Of a DNA stretch of 64,000 bases, positions 43,799 through 52,809 are shown in pieces. Within the stretch, counting starts at the first letter, position 1; each line of letters begins with the position of its first letter. The stretch comes from Streptomyces sp. NBC_00513. GTDB lineage: Bacteria; Actinomycetota; Actinomycetes; Streptomycetales; Streptomycetaceae. The stretch spans positions 7,130,001 to 7,194,000 of the forward strand of contig NZ_CP107845.1 of the NCBI RefSeq assembly GCF_041431415.1, read 5' to 3'. A program made the position numbers and the translations under genes. The notes beneath the pieces are model-generated. The model saw only the letters and a list, made by a program, of their open reading frames with translations. It was not told the DNA's origin and made no database searches.

Positions 43799-44731
43799 AT
43801 GAAGTCCCGTCTGAGTGTGCTCTCACCCGCCGTCCTCACGGTCGGCGCCGTCACCTTCACGGTGTTCGCCTGGGCCTCCGCCTTCGTGTCCATCCGCAGC
43901 GCCGGCGCCGCCTACTCACCCGGGGCCCTGGCCCTCGGCAGGCTGCTGGCCGCCTCCCTGGTGCTCGTCACCCTGCTCCTGATCCGGCGCCAGGGACTGC
44001 CCCCGCGCGGAGCCCGGCGCGGCATCCTGGTGTCCGGACTCGTATGGTTCTGCGGCTACACCATCGCGCTGAACTGGGGTGAACGGCTGGTCGACGCGGG
44101 TACGGCCTCCCTGCTGGTGAACACCGGCCCCATCCTGATGGCCCTGCTCGCCGCCCGCCTGTTGGGTGAGGCGCTGCCGCCGAGACTGCTGGCCGGCATG
44201 GCCGTCTCCTTCGTGGGCGCGGTGGTCGTGGGCCTCTCCATGTCGTCGGGCGGCGCCGGATCCACCTCGGTGCTCGGGGTCGCGCTGTGCCTGCTGGCCG
44301 CCGTGGCCTACGCGACCGGTGTGGTCGCACAGAAGCCCGCGCTCGCCTTCGGGACACCCCTTCAGATCACCGCGTACAGCTGTCTGATCGGCGCCGTGGC
44401 CTGCCTGCCCTTCGCCGGGCAACTCGCCACGGAGCTGCCCGAGGCACCGCTGTCCGCGACGCTGAACATGATCTACCTGGGCGTGGTGCCGACCGCGCTC
44501 GCCTTCATCGCGTGGACGTACGCCCTGGCCCGGATGCCGGCCGGGAAGCTGGGCTCCACGACATACGCCGTTCCGGCCGTCGTGGTTCTGCTGAGCTGGG
44601 TGTTCCTGGGCGAGGTGCCCGCGTGGCTGACCCTGCTCGGCGGAGTGCTGTGCCTGGCCGGGGTGGGGGTGGCCCGAAGTCGTCCGCGCACCGCGAAACC
44701 CACCGAGACCGAGGTGCGCGCCGCCGCTTAG
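43799..44731 (+). CDS. EamA/DMT-family transporter
   Basis: A 310-residue protein with ten hydrophobic segments and the internal duplication of the drug/metabolite transporter superfamily. FAWASAFVSIRSAGAAYSPGALALGR begins the first EamA repeat, NWGERLVDAGTASLLVNTGPILMALLA ends it; TALAFIAWTYALARMPAGKLGSTTYAVPAVVVLLSWVFLGE is the second signature (quoted in parts). It is probably an exporter of an amino acid, its analogue or a drug. Control by the upstream ArsR protein is inferred from the palindrome over its promoter. Confidence 0.87.
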   Translation: MKSRLSVLSPAVLTVGAVTFTVFAWASAFVSIRSAGAAYSPGALALGRLLAASLVLVTLLLIRRQGLPPRGARRGILVSGLVWFCGYTIALNWGERLVDAGTASLLVNTGPILMALLAARLLGEALPPRLLAGMAVSFVGAVVVGLSMSSGGAGSTSVLGVALCLLAAVAYATGVVAQKPALAFGTPLQITAYSCLIGAVACLPFAGQLATELPEAPLSATLNMIYLGVVPTALAFIAWTYALARMPAGKLGSTTYAVPAVVVLLSWVFLGEVPAWLTLLGGVLCLAGVGVARSRPRTAKPTETEVRAAA

Positions 44732-45041
44732 GCGCGGACGCCCCGACGCCGCGCGTACGTGACCCCGGGGCCGGCCCGGGGCTCCGGCTCCCCGCTCCGG
44801 ATCAGGCGCCGCCAGGCACTGGAGCGCATCGCGTGGTGGGAACGGCCGGGCCCGGGTGGCCAGTTCAACCAGGTGGGCACCGGCGGCCGGCGACATCGTG
44901 GTCGAGCCCGGATCACGGTTCGTGATCAACGGCGGCCAGGCCGTCCTGAAGGTCGGCACGCATGACGGTGCGGGCCACCGCTCGATCGCGGTGGCCCGCA
45001 CCGTCATGTCCCGCGCCGTCCCGTCCGGTCGGGCGGCGGGG
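44732..45041. other. Intergenic region, no gene recognised
   Basis: These 310 bases follow the EamA gene. Open frames here (for example one starting at 44856) have no family resemblance. The only clear structure is the 21-bp hairpin at 44961-45008. Confidence 0.5.
44961..45008. terminator. Bidirectional hairpin, 21-bp perfect stem
   Basis: CATGACGGTGCGGGCCACCGC pairs perfectly with its complement (44988-45008) around TCGATC; the arm is given here only as its ends and is 21 bases. It lies between the EamA gene and the convergent small gene at 45042, 230 bases beyond the EamA stop. Confidence 0.75.
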
Positions 45042-45185
45042 TCAGCGCCTGCGGAGTCGGTCGACGAGCCGCCTCGCCTGCGCCCGCTTGCGCGGATCGG
45101 CGGCGGCACGACGGACGGACGCCTCCGCCCGGACACCCTGCGGGGTGCGACGGAATTCCTTCAACTTGGCGAGCAGACCGGCCAT
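45042..45185 (-). CDS. 47-residue basic small protein
   Basis: MAGLLAKLKEFRRTPQ begins a short, strongly basic, helical peptide ending in LVDRLRRR. GGAGGG lies 5 bases before ATG 45185, an unusually good site that decides this start over the longer 159-residue frame. No family is recognised. It may bind nucleic acid or membrane surfaces; that is speculation. Confidence 0.65.
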   Translation of the reverse strand: MAGLLAKLKEFRRTPQGVRAEASVRRAAADPRKRAQARRLVDRLRRR

Positions 45186-45297
45186 GGTTTCCCTCCCGGA
45201 TACGGAACCTTTACCCGCGTCTGCCCCGGCGCCGGTCGACGATGCGCTGGATCCGGGCACGGGCCGTCCACTCGCCCCGCCACCGGCACCACCGGCG

Positions 45298-45600
45298 TCA
45301 TCGCCGCGCGCCCACCCGGTCCGGGTCCGATGCCCTCTCGGCCTCCCGCTCCCCGCCCGGCCCGCCGTCCGGCGCCGCCACGCGACGCGGGTCCCGGTCG
45401 GCGTCGCCGCCACGCCGCGCTCGGGGGAACAGCGTCCACTCCGCGAACCACCACGTCCCCGCGACGACTCCCGCCCAGAAGATTCCGGCCGCCACCGCCG
45501 CCGACCACGGCGCCAGTTCACTCCACCTCTCCAGTCCGGTGAACCCCACCCAGGCGGTGAGGAACACAGCTGTCACTCGTACACGTCGATGCCGGAACAT
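45298..45600 (-). CDS. Small two-span membrane protein
   Basis: A 100-residue protein with two hydrophobic segments (VTAVFLTAWVGFTGL and PWSAAVAAGIFWAGVVAGTWW) and a long hydrophilic tail rich in D, R and G (GGDADRDPRRVAAPDGGPGG). AGGGGC lies upstream of the ATG. No family is recognised. Positioned before the divergent MscS gene. Confidence 0.6.
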   Translation of the reverse strand: MFRHRRVRVTAVFLTAWVGFTGLERWSELAPWSAAVAAGIFWAGVVAGTWWFAEWTLFPRARRGGDADRDPRRVAAPDGGPGGEREAERASDPDRVGARR

Positions 45601-45798
45601 GCGCCGCCCCTACCCCACGCGCCCCGCCGCACACAGGGTCCGACCGGCGCTTTCCTCGTGGCCGATTCCCGTGACCATGCCCGCGGGCGATCTTCCTCGT
45701 CGTGCGGTCTCGTCGTGCGGTCGCGTGCGGTTTGTCCTTCGCGCCGTCGGGCACGAGCGGCGGGGTCAGTCTCCTGCCGAGATCCGCTCTGAGGGGTT

Positions 45799-46851
45799 AT
45801 GAACACCGTTCTGCGTCTACTGACCGTCATAGGCGGCTCGATCGTGCTCACACTCACCGTGGGCTGGCTCACCGACCTGCTGTTGCGCCGCGTCGACGCG
45901 CGACATCCGGAGACACCGCTGTGGAACCGCCTGCGCCGCTGCCGAGTGTCCCTGCAAGTCTTCCTGCTGGCCGCCCTCCTCAAGGCGTCGTACCGGCAGA
46001 TCGACTGGCGGCCCCTGCGGGAACACGCGGGCGCCGTCAGCCAGGTGCTGTCCCTGATGCTGATCGGCGCCGGTGCGTGGTTCGTCGTCCACATCACCTC
46101 CGCCGTGGTCGAGTCCTCGTACGCCCGCTACGCGACCGGCACCCGTGATCCCTCGCGGGTCCGCCGGGTACGGACCCAGGTCACCCTGATCATGAGGATC
46201 GTCACCGCGGTCGTCGCCGTCGTCGCGGCGGCCGCGATGCTGCTGACCTTCCCCGACTTCCGCGCCATCGGCACGTCCGTACTGGCCTCCGCGGGCATCA
46301 TCGGCATCGTGGCGGGCGTCGCCGCCCAGTCCACCCTGGGCAATCTCTTCGCCGGCTTCCAGATCGCCTTCGGCGACATGGTGCGGATCGGCGACACGGT
46401 GGTCGTGAACGAGGAGTGGGGAGTGGTGGAGGAAGTGACCCTCACCTATCTGGCCGTGCGGACCTGGGACGAACGCCGCATCACCATGCCGGTCTCCTAC
46501 TTCACGGGCCGTCCGTTCGAGAACTGGTCGCGCGGTGGGATCCAGATGACGGGCGCGGTGTTCATCCACTGCGACCACGCCACACCCTTCGCGCTGATGC
46601 GGGAGAAGTTGAAGGAGATCCTGGACGCCTGCGAGGAATGGGACGGTCGCGGCTGGGACCTCGCCGTCACGGACACCACGGCCAGCACCGTCACGGTCCG
46701 CGCGATCGTCACGGCGAAGGACCCGGACGACCTGTGGACCACGCGGTGCACGGTACGTGAGCAGCTCGTCGCCTGGCTGGCCGAGAAGCACCCCTACGCA
46801 CTGCCCCGCATCGCCACGTCTCCCGCGGCGGAGGCCTCCGGCGACCACTGA
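45799..46851 (+). CDS. MscS-family mechanosensitive channel
   Basis: A 350-residue small-conductance channel. Helices lie near 5-25, 80-100 and 125-150; the pore helix region is ASAGIIGIVAGVAAQSTLGNLFAGFQIAF, followed by the beta domain with GDMVRIGDTVVVNEEWGVVEEVTLTYLAVRTWDERRITMPVSYF (quoted in fragments in the pattern MVRIGD, GVVEEV, WDERR). It releases osmolytes on hypo-osmotic shock. GAGGGG precedes the ATG. Fits the osmotic theme of the window. Confidence 0.9.
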   Translation: MNTVLRLLTVIGGSIVLTLTVGWLTDLLLRRVDARHPETPLWNRLRRCRVSLQVFLLAALLKASYRQIDWRPLREHAGAVSQVLSLMLIGAGAWFVVHITSAVVESSYARYATGTRDPSRVRRVRTQVTLIMRIVTAVVAVVAAAAMLLTFPDFRAIGTSVLASAGIIGIVAGVAAQSTLGNLFAGFQIAFGDMVRIGDTVVVNEEWGVVEEVTLTYLAVRTWDERRITMPVSYFTGRPFENWSRGGIQMTGAVFIHCDHATPFALMREKLKEILDACEEWDGRGWDLAVTDTTASTVTVRAIVTAKDPDDLWTTRCTVREQLVAWLAEKHPYALPRIATSPAAEASGDH

Positions 46852-47022
46852 CGTCCGGGTGGGTGGTTGAACGCGCATGCATGTCGAGGTGTCGGTGGGG
46901 CAGACGGTTCGTGGGGGGCGAACCAGTGTCCCCGCTGGACGCTGACGCATTTTCAACGTGTTCCCGCCCTGGTCACAGGGCATTTGATGGTTACCGTCAA
47001 GAGTGCCCGAAGGGGGCCGCCC

Positions 47023-47370
47023 GTGCCTATCACCCATGATTTCGACAACGGCGTGCTGGTCATCCGTCTCAATGAGGACCTGGACATCAGCAACCGCGGT
47101 GTGGCGCTCTGGGAGTTGGAGGCCCTGCTTCGCGGGTACCGGCCGCGGCACCTCGTCATGGTGGTCGCGGCCCCGCTCATCGGCCCGGCGGTACTGAGCA
47201 CCGTGTTGCGGGCCGAACGGCGGTGCCAGGAGCTGGGCGCCACCCTCAGTGTGGTGGCTCCCGAGCGCGAGGCGCAGCGGCTGCTCCGCTCCCACAACAA
47301 GCCGCACGTGTACGAGACGATCGCCCAGGCCGTCGCGGCCGAGGAGAGCGCCGGCACGGCGGCGGCCTGA
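47023..47370 (+). CDS. Degenerate STAS-like protein
   Basis: A 115-residue STAS-fold protein: ITHDFDNGVLVIRLNEDLDISN, LEALLRGYRPRHLVMVVAAP, and CQELGATLSVVAPEREAQRLL. Where active anti-anti-sigma factors have DSS after the second strand it has APLIGPAVLSTVL, so the phosphorylatable serine is missing. GTG 47023 follows AAGGGGG by 7 bases. Possibly a constitutively active or structural partner in a sigma switch. Confidence 0.75.
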   Translation: MPITHDFDNGVLVIRLNEDLDISNRGVALWELEALLRGYRPRHLVMVVAAPLIGPAVLSTVLRAERRCQELGATLSVVAPEREAQRLLRSHNKPHVYETIAQAVAAEESAGTAAA

Positions 47371-47525
47371 CACCTCGTCAACTCCCTGTCCCATGCGGGG
47401 CGACACCATGCGCGACGGAGAGTCCTGCTCGGCCAGGCCGAACAGGACGCTCCGCCATGCCCGTTGTCGAGCGGAGATCATCAAGCGGTAGGCTCGATCC
47501 GCAACACGACGCGAAGGGGCATTCG

Positions 47526-48899
47526 GTGGCGCGGGTTGCGGTGATCGGCGGGGGTATCGGCGGGCTGGGGACGGCGCTCATGCTCGGAAGGCGGGGCCAT
47601 GCGGTCACGTTGTTCGAACAGGACGCGCGGCAGGCCGGAGAGGACCCGAACCGGGACTTCTTCCACTGGAACAGACCCCGCGTCCCCCAGGCCGTCCAAC
47701 CCCACTCTTTCCTCGCGCCCGTGCGCACCGTGATGCGGGCCGAGGCCCCCGACGTCTACGCGGACCTGCTGGCACGCGGAGCCCGGGAGTACCACGACTT
47801 CGACTGGTTCGGCGAGCACCCGCCGCACCGGGCCGGCGACGAGGACCTGGTGACCCTGCGCACCCGCCGCATCGTGCTGGAGGCCGCCCTGACCTCGGCC
47901 GTGCGGCGGGAGGACACCGTGGACGAGCGGCGCGGCCGCCGGGTGTCCGGGCTCACCTTCGCGGAGGGCGACCCGGCCCGGGTCACCGGGGTACGGGTGG
48001 CAGCGGACACGTACGAAGCCGACCTCGTCGTCGACGCGTCCGGTCGCCGCTCGCCGGTTCCCGCCTGGCTGGTCGCGGCCGGCTGCCGGCCGCCCGTGGT
48101 CGACAGCCACCGCACCGGGATCGCCTACCTGTGCCGCTGGTACCGCCTGCGTACCGACGGTCCGCGCGACCCCGGGCGGGTGAAGACCGGCTCGGCCTCG
48201 TCGTTCGCGCTCGCCGGCGTCTTCCCCTCGGACAACGACACCTTCGCGGTGCACCTGGTGCTCTCCACGGCTGATCCGACCCGCGGCGCGCTCACCGACC
48301 CCGCCGTGTTCGAGGCCGCCGCCCGCCGTTTCCCCGCCACCGCGGCCTGGCTCGACCTGGACCCCGAACCGCGGTCGGCCGTCCTCGCGATGGCCGGCTT
48401 GGACAACCGCTGGACCTCCCTCGTCGACGATGAGGGTCCCGTCGTCACCGGGCTGGTCAACGTCGGGGACAGCCTCATGCACACCAACCCCACCCTGGGT
48501 CACGGCGTGGCCCTCGGGCTGGCCGCCGCCCAACACCTCGCCACCCATGCCGACCTGATCGCCGCGGACCCCGCCCACCACCACACCTGGACGGCGCGGA
48601 CCCTCCGCCCGTGGTTCGACGCACAGGTCGCGGCCGACCGCGCCAACGAACAACGCCTCACGGAGAGCGCACCACCCACGGACCGCCGGGCCGCGGCCTT
48701 GGCCGCCTGCGCCTTCGACGATCCCGTCGTCATGAGAGCCCGGGCCCAGGTGCGCCACCTCCTGCGACCGGCGCAGGACGCCTACGGCACCGACGAGGTG
48801 GACCGACACGTGACCTCCTGGCTGGACGCCCACCCGGAGTTCTCGCCGCGGCACGACGGCCCGACCCGGGACCAGTGGGAAGCGCTCATTCCGGCCTGA
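47526..48899 (+). CDS. FAD-dependent monooxygenase-like flavoprotein
   Basis: A 457-residue single-domain flavoprotein. VAVIGGGIGGLGTALMLGRRGHAVTLFEQD is the FAD motif (residues 5-33), RTRRIVLEAALTSAV the substrate-side helix, DLVVDASGRRSPVPAWL the DG-like motif, and GLVNVGDSLMHTNPTLGHGVALGLAAA the late FAD motif. This resembles aromatic-ring hydroxylases and geranylgeranyl-reductase-like proteins. AAGGGG lies 8 bases before the GTG. Substrate unknown; an SDR follows 162 bp downstream. Confidence 0.82.
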   Translation: MARVAVIGGGIGGLGTALMLGRRGHAVTLFEQDARQAGEDPNRDFFHWNRPRVPQAVQPHSFLAPVRTVMRAEAPDVYADLLARGAREYHDFDWFGEHPPHRAGDEDLVTLRTRRIVLEAALTSAVRREDTVDERRGRRVSGLTFAEGDPARVTGVRVAADTYEADLVVDASGRRSPVPAWLVAAGCRPPVVDSHRTGIAYLCRWYRLRTDGPRDPGRVKTGSASSFALAGVFPSDNDTFAVHLVLSTADPTRGALTDPAVFEAAARRFPATAAWLDLDPEPRSAVLAMAGLDNRWTSLVDDEGPVVTGLVNVGDSLMHTNPTLGHGVALGLAAAQHLATHADLIAADPAHHHTWTARTLRPWFDAQVAADRANEQRLTESAPPTDRRAAALAACAFDDPVVMRARAQVRHLLRPAQDAYGTDEVDRHVTSWLDAHPEFSPRHDGPTRDQWEALIPA

Positions 48900-49061
48900 G
48901 CACCCCGTCACCCCCACACCCGTCGAAGAGGGACGCGGCGTCAGGGGCGCACGCGCCGTCGCCTGCGCCTCACGCGCTCCCGCACGCCGCTCACAAGGGC
49001 TGTTCGGGGGGCGCTCGGCTCGGCGACCATGGCGCCCTGTACGCACTTCGAAGGGGGAACG

Positions 49062-49889
49062 ATGGGGCGTCGTTGGCTGGTGACGGGGTGTTCCTCGGGG
49101 CTGGGGCGGGCGTTGGCCACGGCCGCGGCGCAGGCCGGCGATCAGGTCGCGGTGACCGCCCGGAAACTCACTTCCCTGGAGGATCTCGTCCAGGCCTGGC
49201 CCGGCCACATCACCCCGATCGCGATGGAGTTGCGCGACGCGCGACAGTGCGAGGAGGCCGTCCGGACCGCCGCGGACCGCATGGGCGGGATCGACGTCCT
49301 GGTCAACAACGCGGGAAGCGGCCTCTTCGGCACGGTCGAGGAGGTGTCCGACGCCGAACTCCGCGACCAGATCGAGACCCTGCTCATCGGCCCCTGGCGC
49401 CTCACGCGCCTGGTCCTGCCGCTGATGCGGGCCCAGGGCGGCGGACACATCGTCAACATCTCCTCGCTGGGCGGCCGCATGGCCTTCCCCGGTCTCGCCT
49501 CCTACGTCGCGGGAAAGCACGCGCTGGAGGGCATGTGCCAGGCCCTGGCCGCCGAGGTGGCTCCGTTCGGGGTGAGGGTGACGGCCGTCGAGCCCGGTGT
49601 CTTCGCCACCCGGTACGGATCATCCCTCGCGGAGGCGGCCCACCGTCTCCCGGACTACGCGGAGGCGACCGGGGAGATGCTCGGCGGGTTCCGGGCGATG
49701 GAGGACAACGAGGAGTACGGGAGGCCTGAGGACTTCGCGGACCGTGTGCTCGCGGTGGTCGCCTCCGACGCGCCCACCCCCTTGCGGGTACCGGTCGGCG
49801 AGGACGCCTACGCCTACCTGGAGGCTGCCGAGCAGGCGGCCCGCGAGGAGTTCGCGGCGGCCCGTGCCCTCGTGCGACCGCAGGTCTGA
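49062..49889 (+). CDS. Short-chain dehydrogenase/reductase
   Basis: A 275-residue SDR. TGCSSGLG is the NAD(P) motif near residue 7, NNAG at about 90, and the catalytic S...YxxxK reads ISSLGGRMAFPGLASYVAGKHALEG near 138-158. AAGGGGGAACG precedes the ATG. NADP+ specificity is suggested by the ARK after the second strand. Substrate unknown. Confidence 0.9.
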   Translation: MGRRWLVTGCSSGLGRALATAAAQAGDQVAVTARKLTSLEDLVQAWPGHITPIAMELRDARQCEEAVRTAADRMGGIDVLVNNAGSGLFGTVEEVSDAELRDQIETLLIGPWRLTRLVLPLMRAQGGGHIVNISSLGGRMAFPGLASYVAGKHALEGMCQALAAEVAPFGVRVTAVEPGVFATRYGSSLAEAAHRLPDYAEATGEMLGGFRAMEDNEEYGRPEDFADRVLAVVASDAPTPLRVPVGEDAYAYLEAAEQAAREEFAAARALVRPQV

Positions 49890-49965
49890 CCCACCGCACG
49901 GACGCCGCCGCCGGCGTCCGCTCTCGCGCGAGAACACCGCCGCGAGGTGTACGAGAGGCAGGAGG

Positions 49966-50940
49966 TCAGCCGGTGGGCCGCGCACCCGCCCGTTCCTGGA
50001 AGGTGCGCCGGTAGACGCTGGGTGACAGGCCGACGATCCGGGCGAAGTGCGCCCGCAGGCCGGCCGGTCCGCCGAATCCGCAGGTGGTGGCGATCCACTC
50101 GACGGTCCGGTCGTTGGTCTCCAGGTACTGCTGCGCCCGGCGTATCCGCTGTTGCAACACCCAGCGCAGCGGGGACATCCCGAGCGCGTCGGCGAACCGG
50201 CGCTCGACGGTGCGCACGCTCACGTGGGCCCGCGCGGCCAGGTCGGCGGTGGTCAGTGGCAGGTGCAGGTGCTCGTCGGCCCAGTCCAGCAGTCCCGCCA
50301 GCCAGTCGTCGCCCGACCCGGGCGGCAGCGGGCGCCGGTACTGGGCCTGGCCGCCGTCCCGATGCGGCGGTGTGACCAGGCCCCTGGCCAACTCGGCGGC
50401 CACGGCCGCCCCGTGGTCGCCGCGCACCACGTGCAGACAGGCGTCGATGCCGGCCACCGTCCCGGCGGAGGTGATCACGTTGGCGTCCTCCACGTACAGC
50501 ACGGACGGGTCGACCCGGACGGCGGGATGACGGCGGGCCAGCTCGTCCGCGTGCAGCCAGTGGGTGGTGGCCCGGCGCCCGTCGAGCACCCCGGCGGCGG
50601 CCAGCACGAAGGCACCGGAACAGATGGACAGGATCCGCGTCCCGCGCTCGTACGCCTCCCGGACGATGTCCACCAGCTCCTCGGGCGGCTCCTCGTGCAC
50701 GTTCGTGCAGGCGGGGACGACCAGGGTGTCCGCCGTCTCGATGCCCCAGCCGTCGTCGACGGGGGCAAGGGTGAAGCCCGGGGTGAGCCGCACCGTCGCG
50801 CCTCCCACGGGGAACGCCGCGAACCGGTACCAGGGATCGACCAGATGAGGCCGGTCGACGCCGAATATCTGGCACGGGACGGCTGCTTCGAAGATCGGCA
50901 TGTCGTCGGTGACGGCCATGGCGACGCGATGGGCGGGCAT
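49966..50940 (-). CDS. GlxA-family regulator (DJ-1/PfpI plus AraC HTH)
   Basis: A 324-residue two-domain regulator. Residues 1-190 are a DJ-1/PfpI domain with ILSICSGAFVLAAAGVLDGRRATTHW (nucleophile-elbow Cys at SICSGAF near 106). Residues 215-315 are an AraC HTH pair (LAARAHVSVRTVERRFADALGMSPLRWV and EWIATTCGFGGPAGLRAHFARIVGLSPSVYRR, quoted in blocks). It is divergent from a saccharopine-dehydrogenase-like gene and probably controls it. No ribosome binding site; TAGGTT lies 6 bases upstream, so the mRNA is likely leaderless. Confidence 0.9.
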   Translation of the reverse strand: MPAHRVAMAVTDDMPIFEAAVPCQIFGVDRPHLVDPWYRFAAFPVGGATVRLTPGFTLAPVDDGWGIETADTLVVPACTNVHEEPPEELVDIVREAYERGTRILSICSGAFVLAAAGVLDGRRATTHWLHADELARRHPAVRVDPSVLYVEDANVITSAGTVAGIDACLHVVRGDHGAAVAAELARGLVTPPHRDGGQAQYRRPLPPGSGDDWLAGLLDWADEHLHLPLTTADLAARAHVSVRTVERRFADALGMSPLRWVLQQRIRRAQQYLETNDRTVEWIATTCGFGGPAGLRAHFARIVGLSPSVYRRTFQERAGARPTG

Positions 50941-50946
50941 GACGCG

Positions 50947-50952
50947 AACCTA
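50947..50952 (-). promoter_or_regulatory. -10 element of a leaderless promoter for the GlxA gene
   Basis: Read on the minus strand TAGGTT sits exactly 6 bases before the ATG at 50940, with no ribosome binding site. The -35 is weak. The arrangement equals that of the EamA gene. Confidence 0.5.
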
Positions 50953-51035
50953 GCGCACGTTGACGCCCTGGAAGGTCGTCGCGAAGCGCACCGCCGAGCA
51001 GGATGGGAACGCGTCCCACGACAGGAGAAGAACCG

Positions 51036-52103
51036 ATGACGGAGCACCACCACCGACCCGACCGGACCCGTGTGAACCCGGTGATCGCCGTGTTCGGCGG
51101 CTACGGTCACACCGCCCGGTTCGTCACGGCGGAACTGTTGGAACGCGGCTGGACACCGGTGCTGTCCGGGCGGGACGCGACGAAGCTCGCGGCGGCGGCC
51201 GCCGATCTCGGGGTGGAGTGGAAGCTCGCCTCCGTCGACGACGCGGCGTCCCTGGACCGTGCGATCGAGGGCGCGGCCGCGGTGATCAACTGCGCGGGCC
51301 CCTTCGCCGAAACCGTGCCGCCGCTGGTCGAGGCCGCGTTGCGCGCCGGGATCCACTACCTCGACGTCACCGGCGAGACACTCGTCGCGATCGACACCTT
51401 CGACACGTACCGCGACGACCCGCGCGTGAAGGACGCCGGGGTGGTGGTGGCCCCGGTGATGGCCTTCTACGGAGCGCTGGGCGACCTGCTCGCCACCGCC
51501 GCCATGGGGGACTGGCCGGCCGCCGACGAGATCTCCATCGCGGTGGCCCTGGACAGTTGGCACCCGACCCGGGGAACGCTGCTGGCCGGCGAGCGCCGGG
51601 CCGGCCGCCGGGTGGTCTTCACCGACCGCCGGCTCCAGGTCCTCGCGGGCGACGAACCGGCGCCGAAGGGGACGTGGACGTTTCCCGAGCCGTTCGGAGT
51701 CGAGGAGGTGGTGGGGGAGTTCTCCACCACCGACGTGATCACCGTCTCCCGACACCTGGACACCGCGCGGATCAACACGTTCCTGAACGTCACCCCGCTG
51801 AAGGACCTGGCCGATCCGCTGACCACGGGACCGCGCTCCGCCGACGCCGCCGGCCGGTCGGCCCAGGTCTTCGTGGTCGAGGTCGTCGTCCGCCGAGGGG
51901 ACGAGGAGCGCCGGGCGGTGGCCCGGGGTCGCGACATCTACGCCTTCACCGCGCCCGTCGTCGTCGAGGCGGTCGAACGGATCGTGGCCGGCGGTGGTGT
52001 CAGGGGAGGCGCCGGGGGTGTGGTCACCGCGGGGGAGGCCTTCGACGCCGAGGACTTCCTGCGGTCCCTGCCCCTGGACGAACTGGTGCTGGGCGGAGCG
52101 TGA
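51036..52103 (+). CDS. Saccharopine-dehydrogenase-like NAD(P)-binding protein
   Basis: A 355-residue Rossmann-fold protein. VIAVFGGYGHTARFVTAELLERGWTPVLSGRD is the NAD(P) motif (residues 17-48), AAAVINCAGPFAETVPPLVEAALRAGIHYLDVTGE follows the family pattern of the 'trans-acting enoyl reductase' branch (quoted in blocks INCAGPF and HYLDVTGE). True saccharopine dehydrogenase activity is unlikely. AGGAGAAG precedes ATG 51036. Probably under control of the divergent GlxA-type regulator. Confidence 0.85.
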   Translation: MTEHHHRPDRTRVNPVIAVFGGYGHTARFVTAELLERGWTPVLSGRDATKLAAAAADLGVEWKLASVDDAASLDRAIEGAAAVINCAGPFAETVPPLVEAALRAGIHYLDVTGETLVAIDTFDTYRDDPRVKDAGVVVAPVMAFYGALGDLLATAAMGDWPAADEISIAVALDSWHPTRGTLLAGERRAGRRVVFTDRRLQVLAGDEPAPKGTWTFPEPFGVEEVVGEFSTTDVITVSRHLDTARINTFLNVTPLKDLADPLTTGPRSADAAGRSAQVFVVEVVVRRGDEERRAVARGRDIYAFTAPVVVEAVERIVAGGGVRGGAGGVVTAGEAFDAEDFLRSLPLDELVLGGA

Positions 52104-52212
52104 GCCCCGGGCGGACGGGCTCCGTCCGCCGGGCGATGACGGCGCCGACACCCGACCCGACACGGCGCCGACACCAGGCGCGGCGCGGGGGACGCGGACG
52201 GTGCCCGGACGC

Positions 52213-52252
52213 CGCGCGGGGTCCCCGGACCAGTGTCCGGGGACCCCGCGCG
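52213..52252. terminator. Bidirectional hairpin terminator
   Basis: CGCGCGGGGTCCCCGGAC (52213-52230) pairs with its complement at 52235-52252 around CAGT, an 18-bp stem between the convergent saccharopine-dehydrogenase-like and CsbD genes. Confidence 0.88.
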
Positions 52253-52263
52253 GGCGTGCCGGG

Positions 52264-52461
52264 TCAGGGCTTGGTGCGCTTGTCCCGCATCGAGTCCTTG
52301 ACGCCCTGGGCGCGCTCCTTGGCCTCGCCCATGGCCTCCTTGGCCTTGCCCTTGGCCTGGTCGGTCTTGCCCTCGGCGGCCATCCGGTCGTTGCCGGTGA
52401 CCTTCCCGGCGACCTCCTTGGCCTTGCCCTTCGCCTTGTCCATGCCGCCCTTGTCGGCCAT
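52264..52461 (-). CDS. CsbD-family stress protein
   Basis: A 65-residue, alanine/lysine-rich helical protein with the family's repeated KAKGKAKEVAGKVTGND and GKTDQAKGKAKEA units. CsbD proteins are sigma-B-controlled small proteins of unknown mechanism in Bacillus and are widespread in actinobacteria. AAGGAG lies 6 bases before the ATG. Confidence 0.93.
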   Translation of the reverse strand: MADKGGMDKAKGKAKEVAGKVTGNDRMAAEGKTDQAKGKAKEAMGEAKERAQGVKDSMRDKRTKP

Positions 52462-52581
52462 GGTGCACTCCTTATGCTGGGGATGCTGACGGGGATCAAA
52501 CTAGGTCATATCGGTCAAGGGCGCGCGTCGAGATCCGGCGTCGACTCCTGCCGCGCTCCCCGCGCCGCGCCGACGCCCTCC

Positions 52582-52809
52582 TCAGGAGGGCAGGACCGAA
52601 TCGTCGAAGGTACCCGCCCCGGGAAGCCGGTAGCGGGCCGCGATCAGGGCGGCGTCCGGGTTGCCCGTCCCCGTCGCCGTGCACAGGAGCTCGGCGACCT
52701 CCTCCATCCGCCGCCGCGTTCGCGGGCTGCCTTCGAGGGCGTTCAGAAGGCTCAACGTCTCGTACTCCCGGACGGCGGCGGGCAGCAGCGCGGGGTGGGC
52801 CATCAGCAT
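52582..52809 (-). CDS. DUF5133-type small protein
   Basis: A 75-residue protein with the family layout MLMAHPALLP, VREYETLSLLNALEGS, RRRMEEVAELLCTATGT and ALIAARYRLPGAG. AAGGGA lies 9 bases before ATG 52809; the longer frame to 52863 has none. Function unknown; in Streptomyces often near signalling genes. Confidence 0.78.
   Translation of the reverse strand: MLMAHPALLPAAVREYETLSLLNALEGSPRTRRRMEEVAELLCTATGTGNPDAALIAARYRLPGAGTFDDSVLPS

Noticed and set aside
44856..45542. 228-residue frame starting with a DIVVEPGSRFVINGG stretch
   Set aside because: The first 40 residues look protein-like, but the frame runs through a perfect 21-bp hairpin and then antisense to two better-supported small genes.
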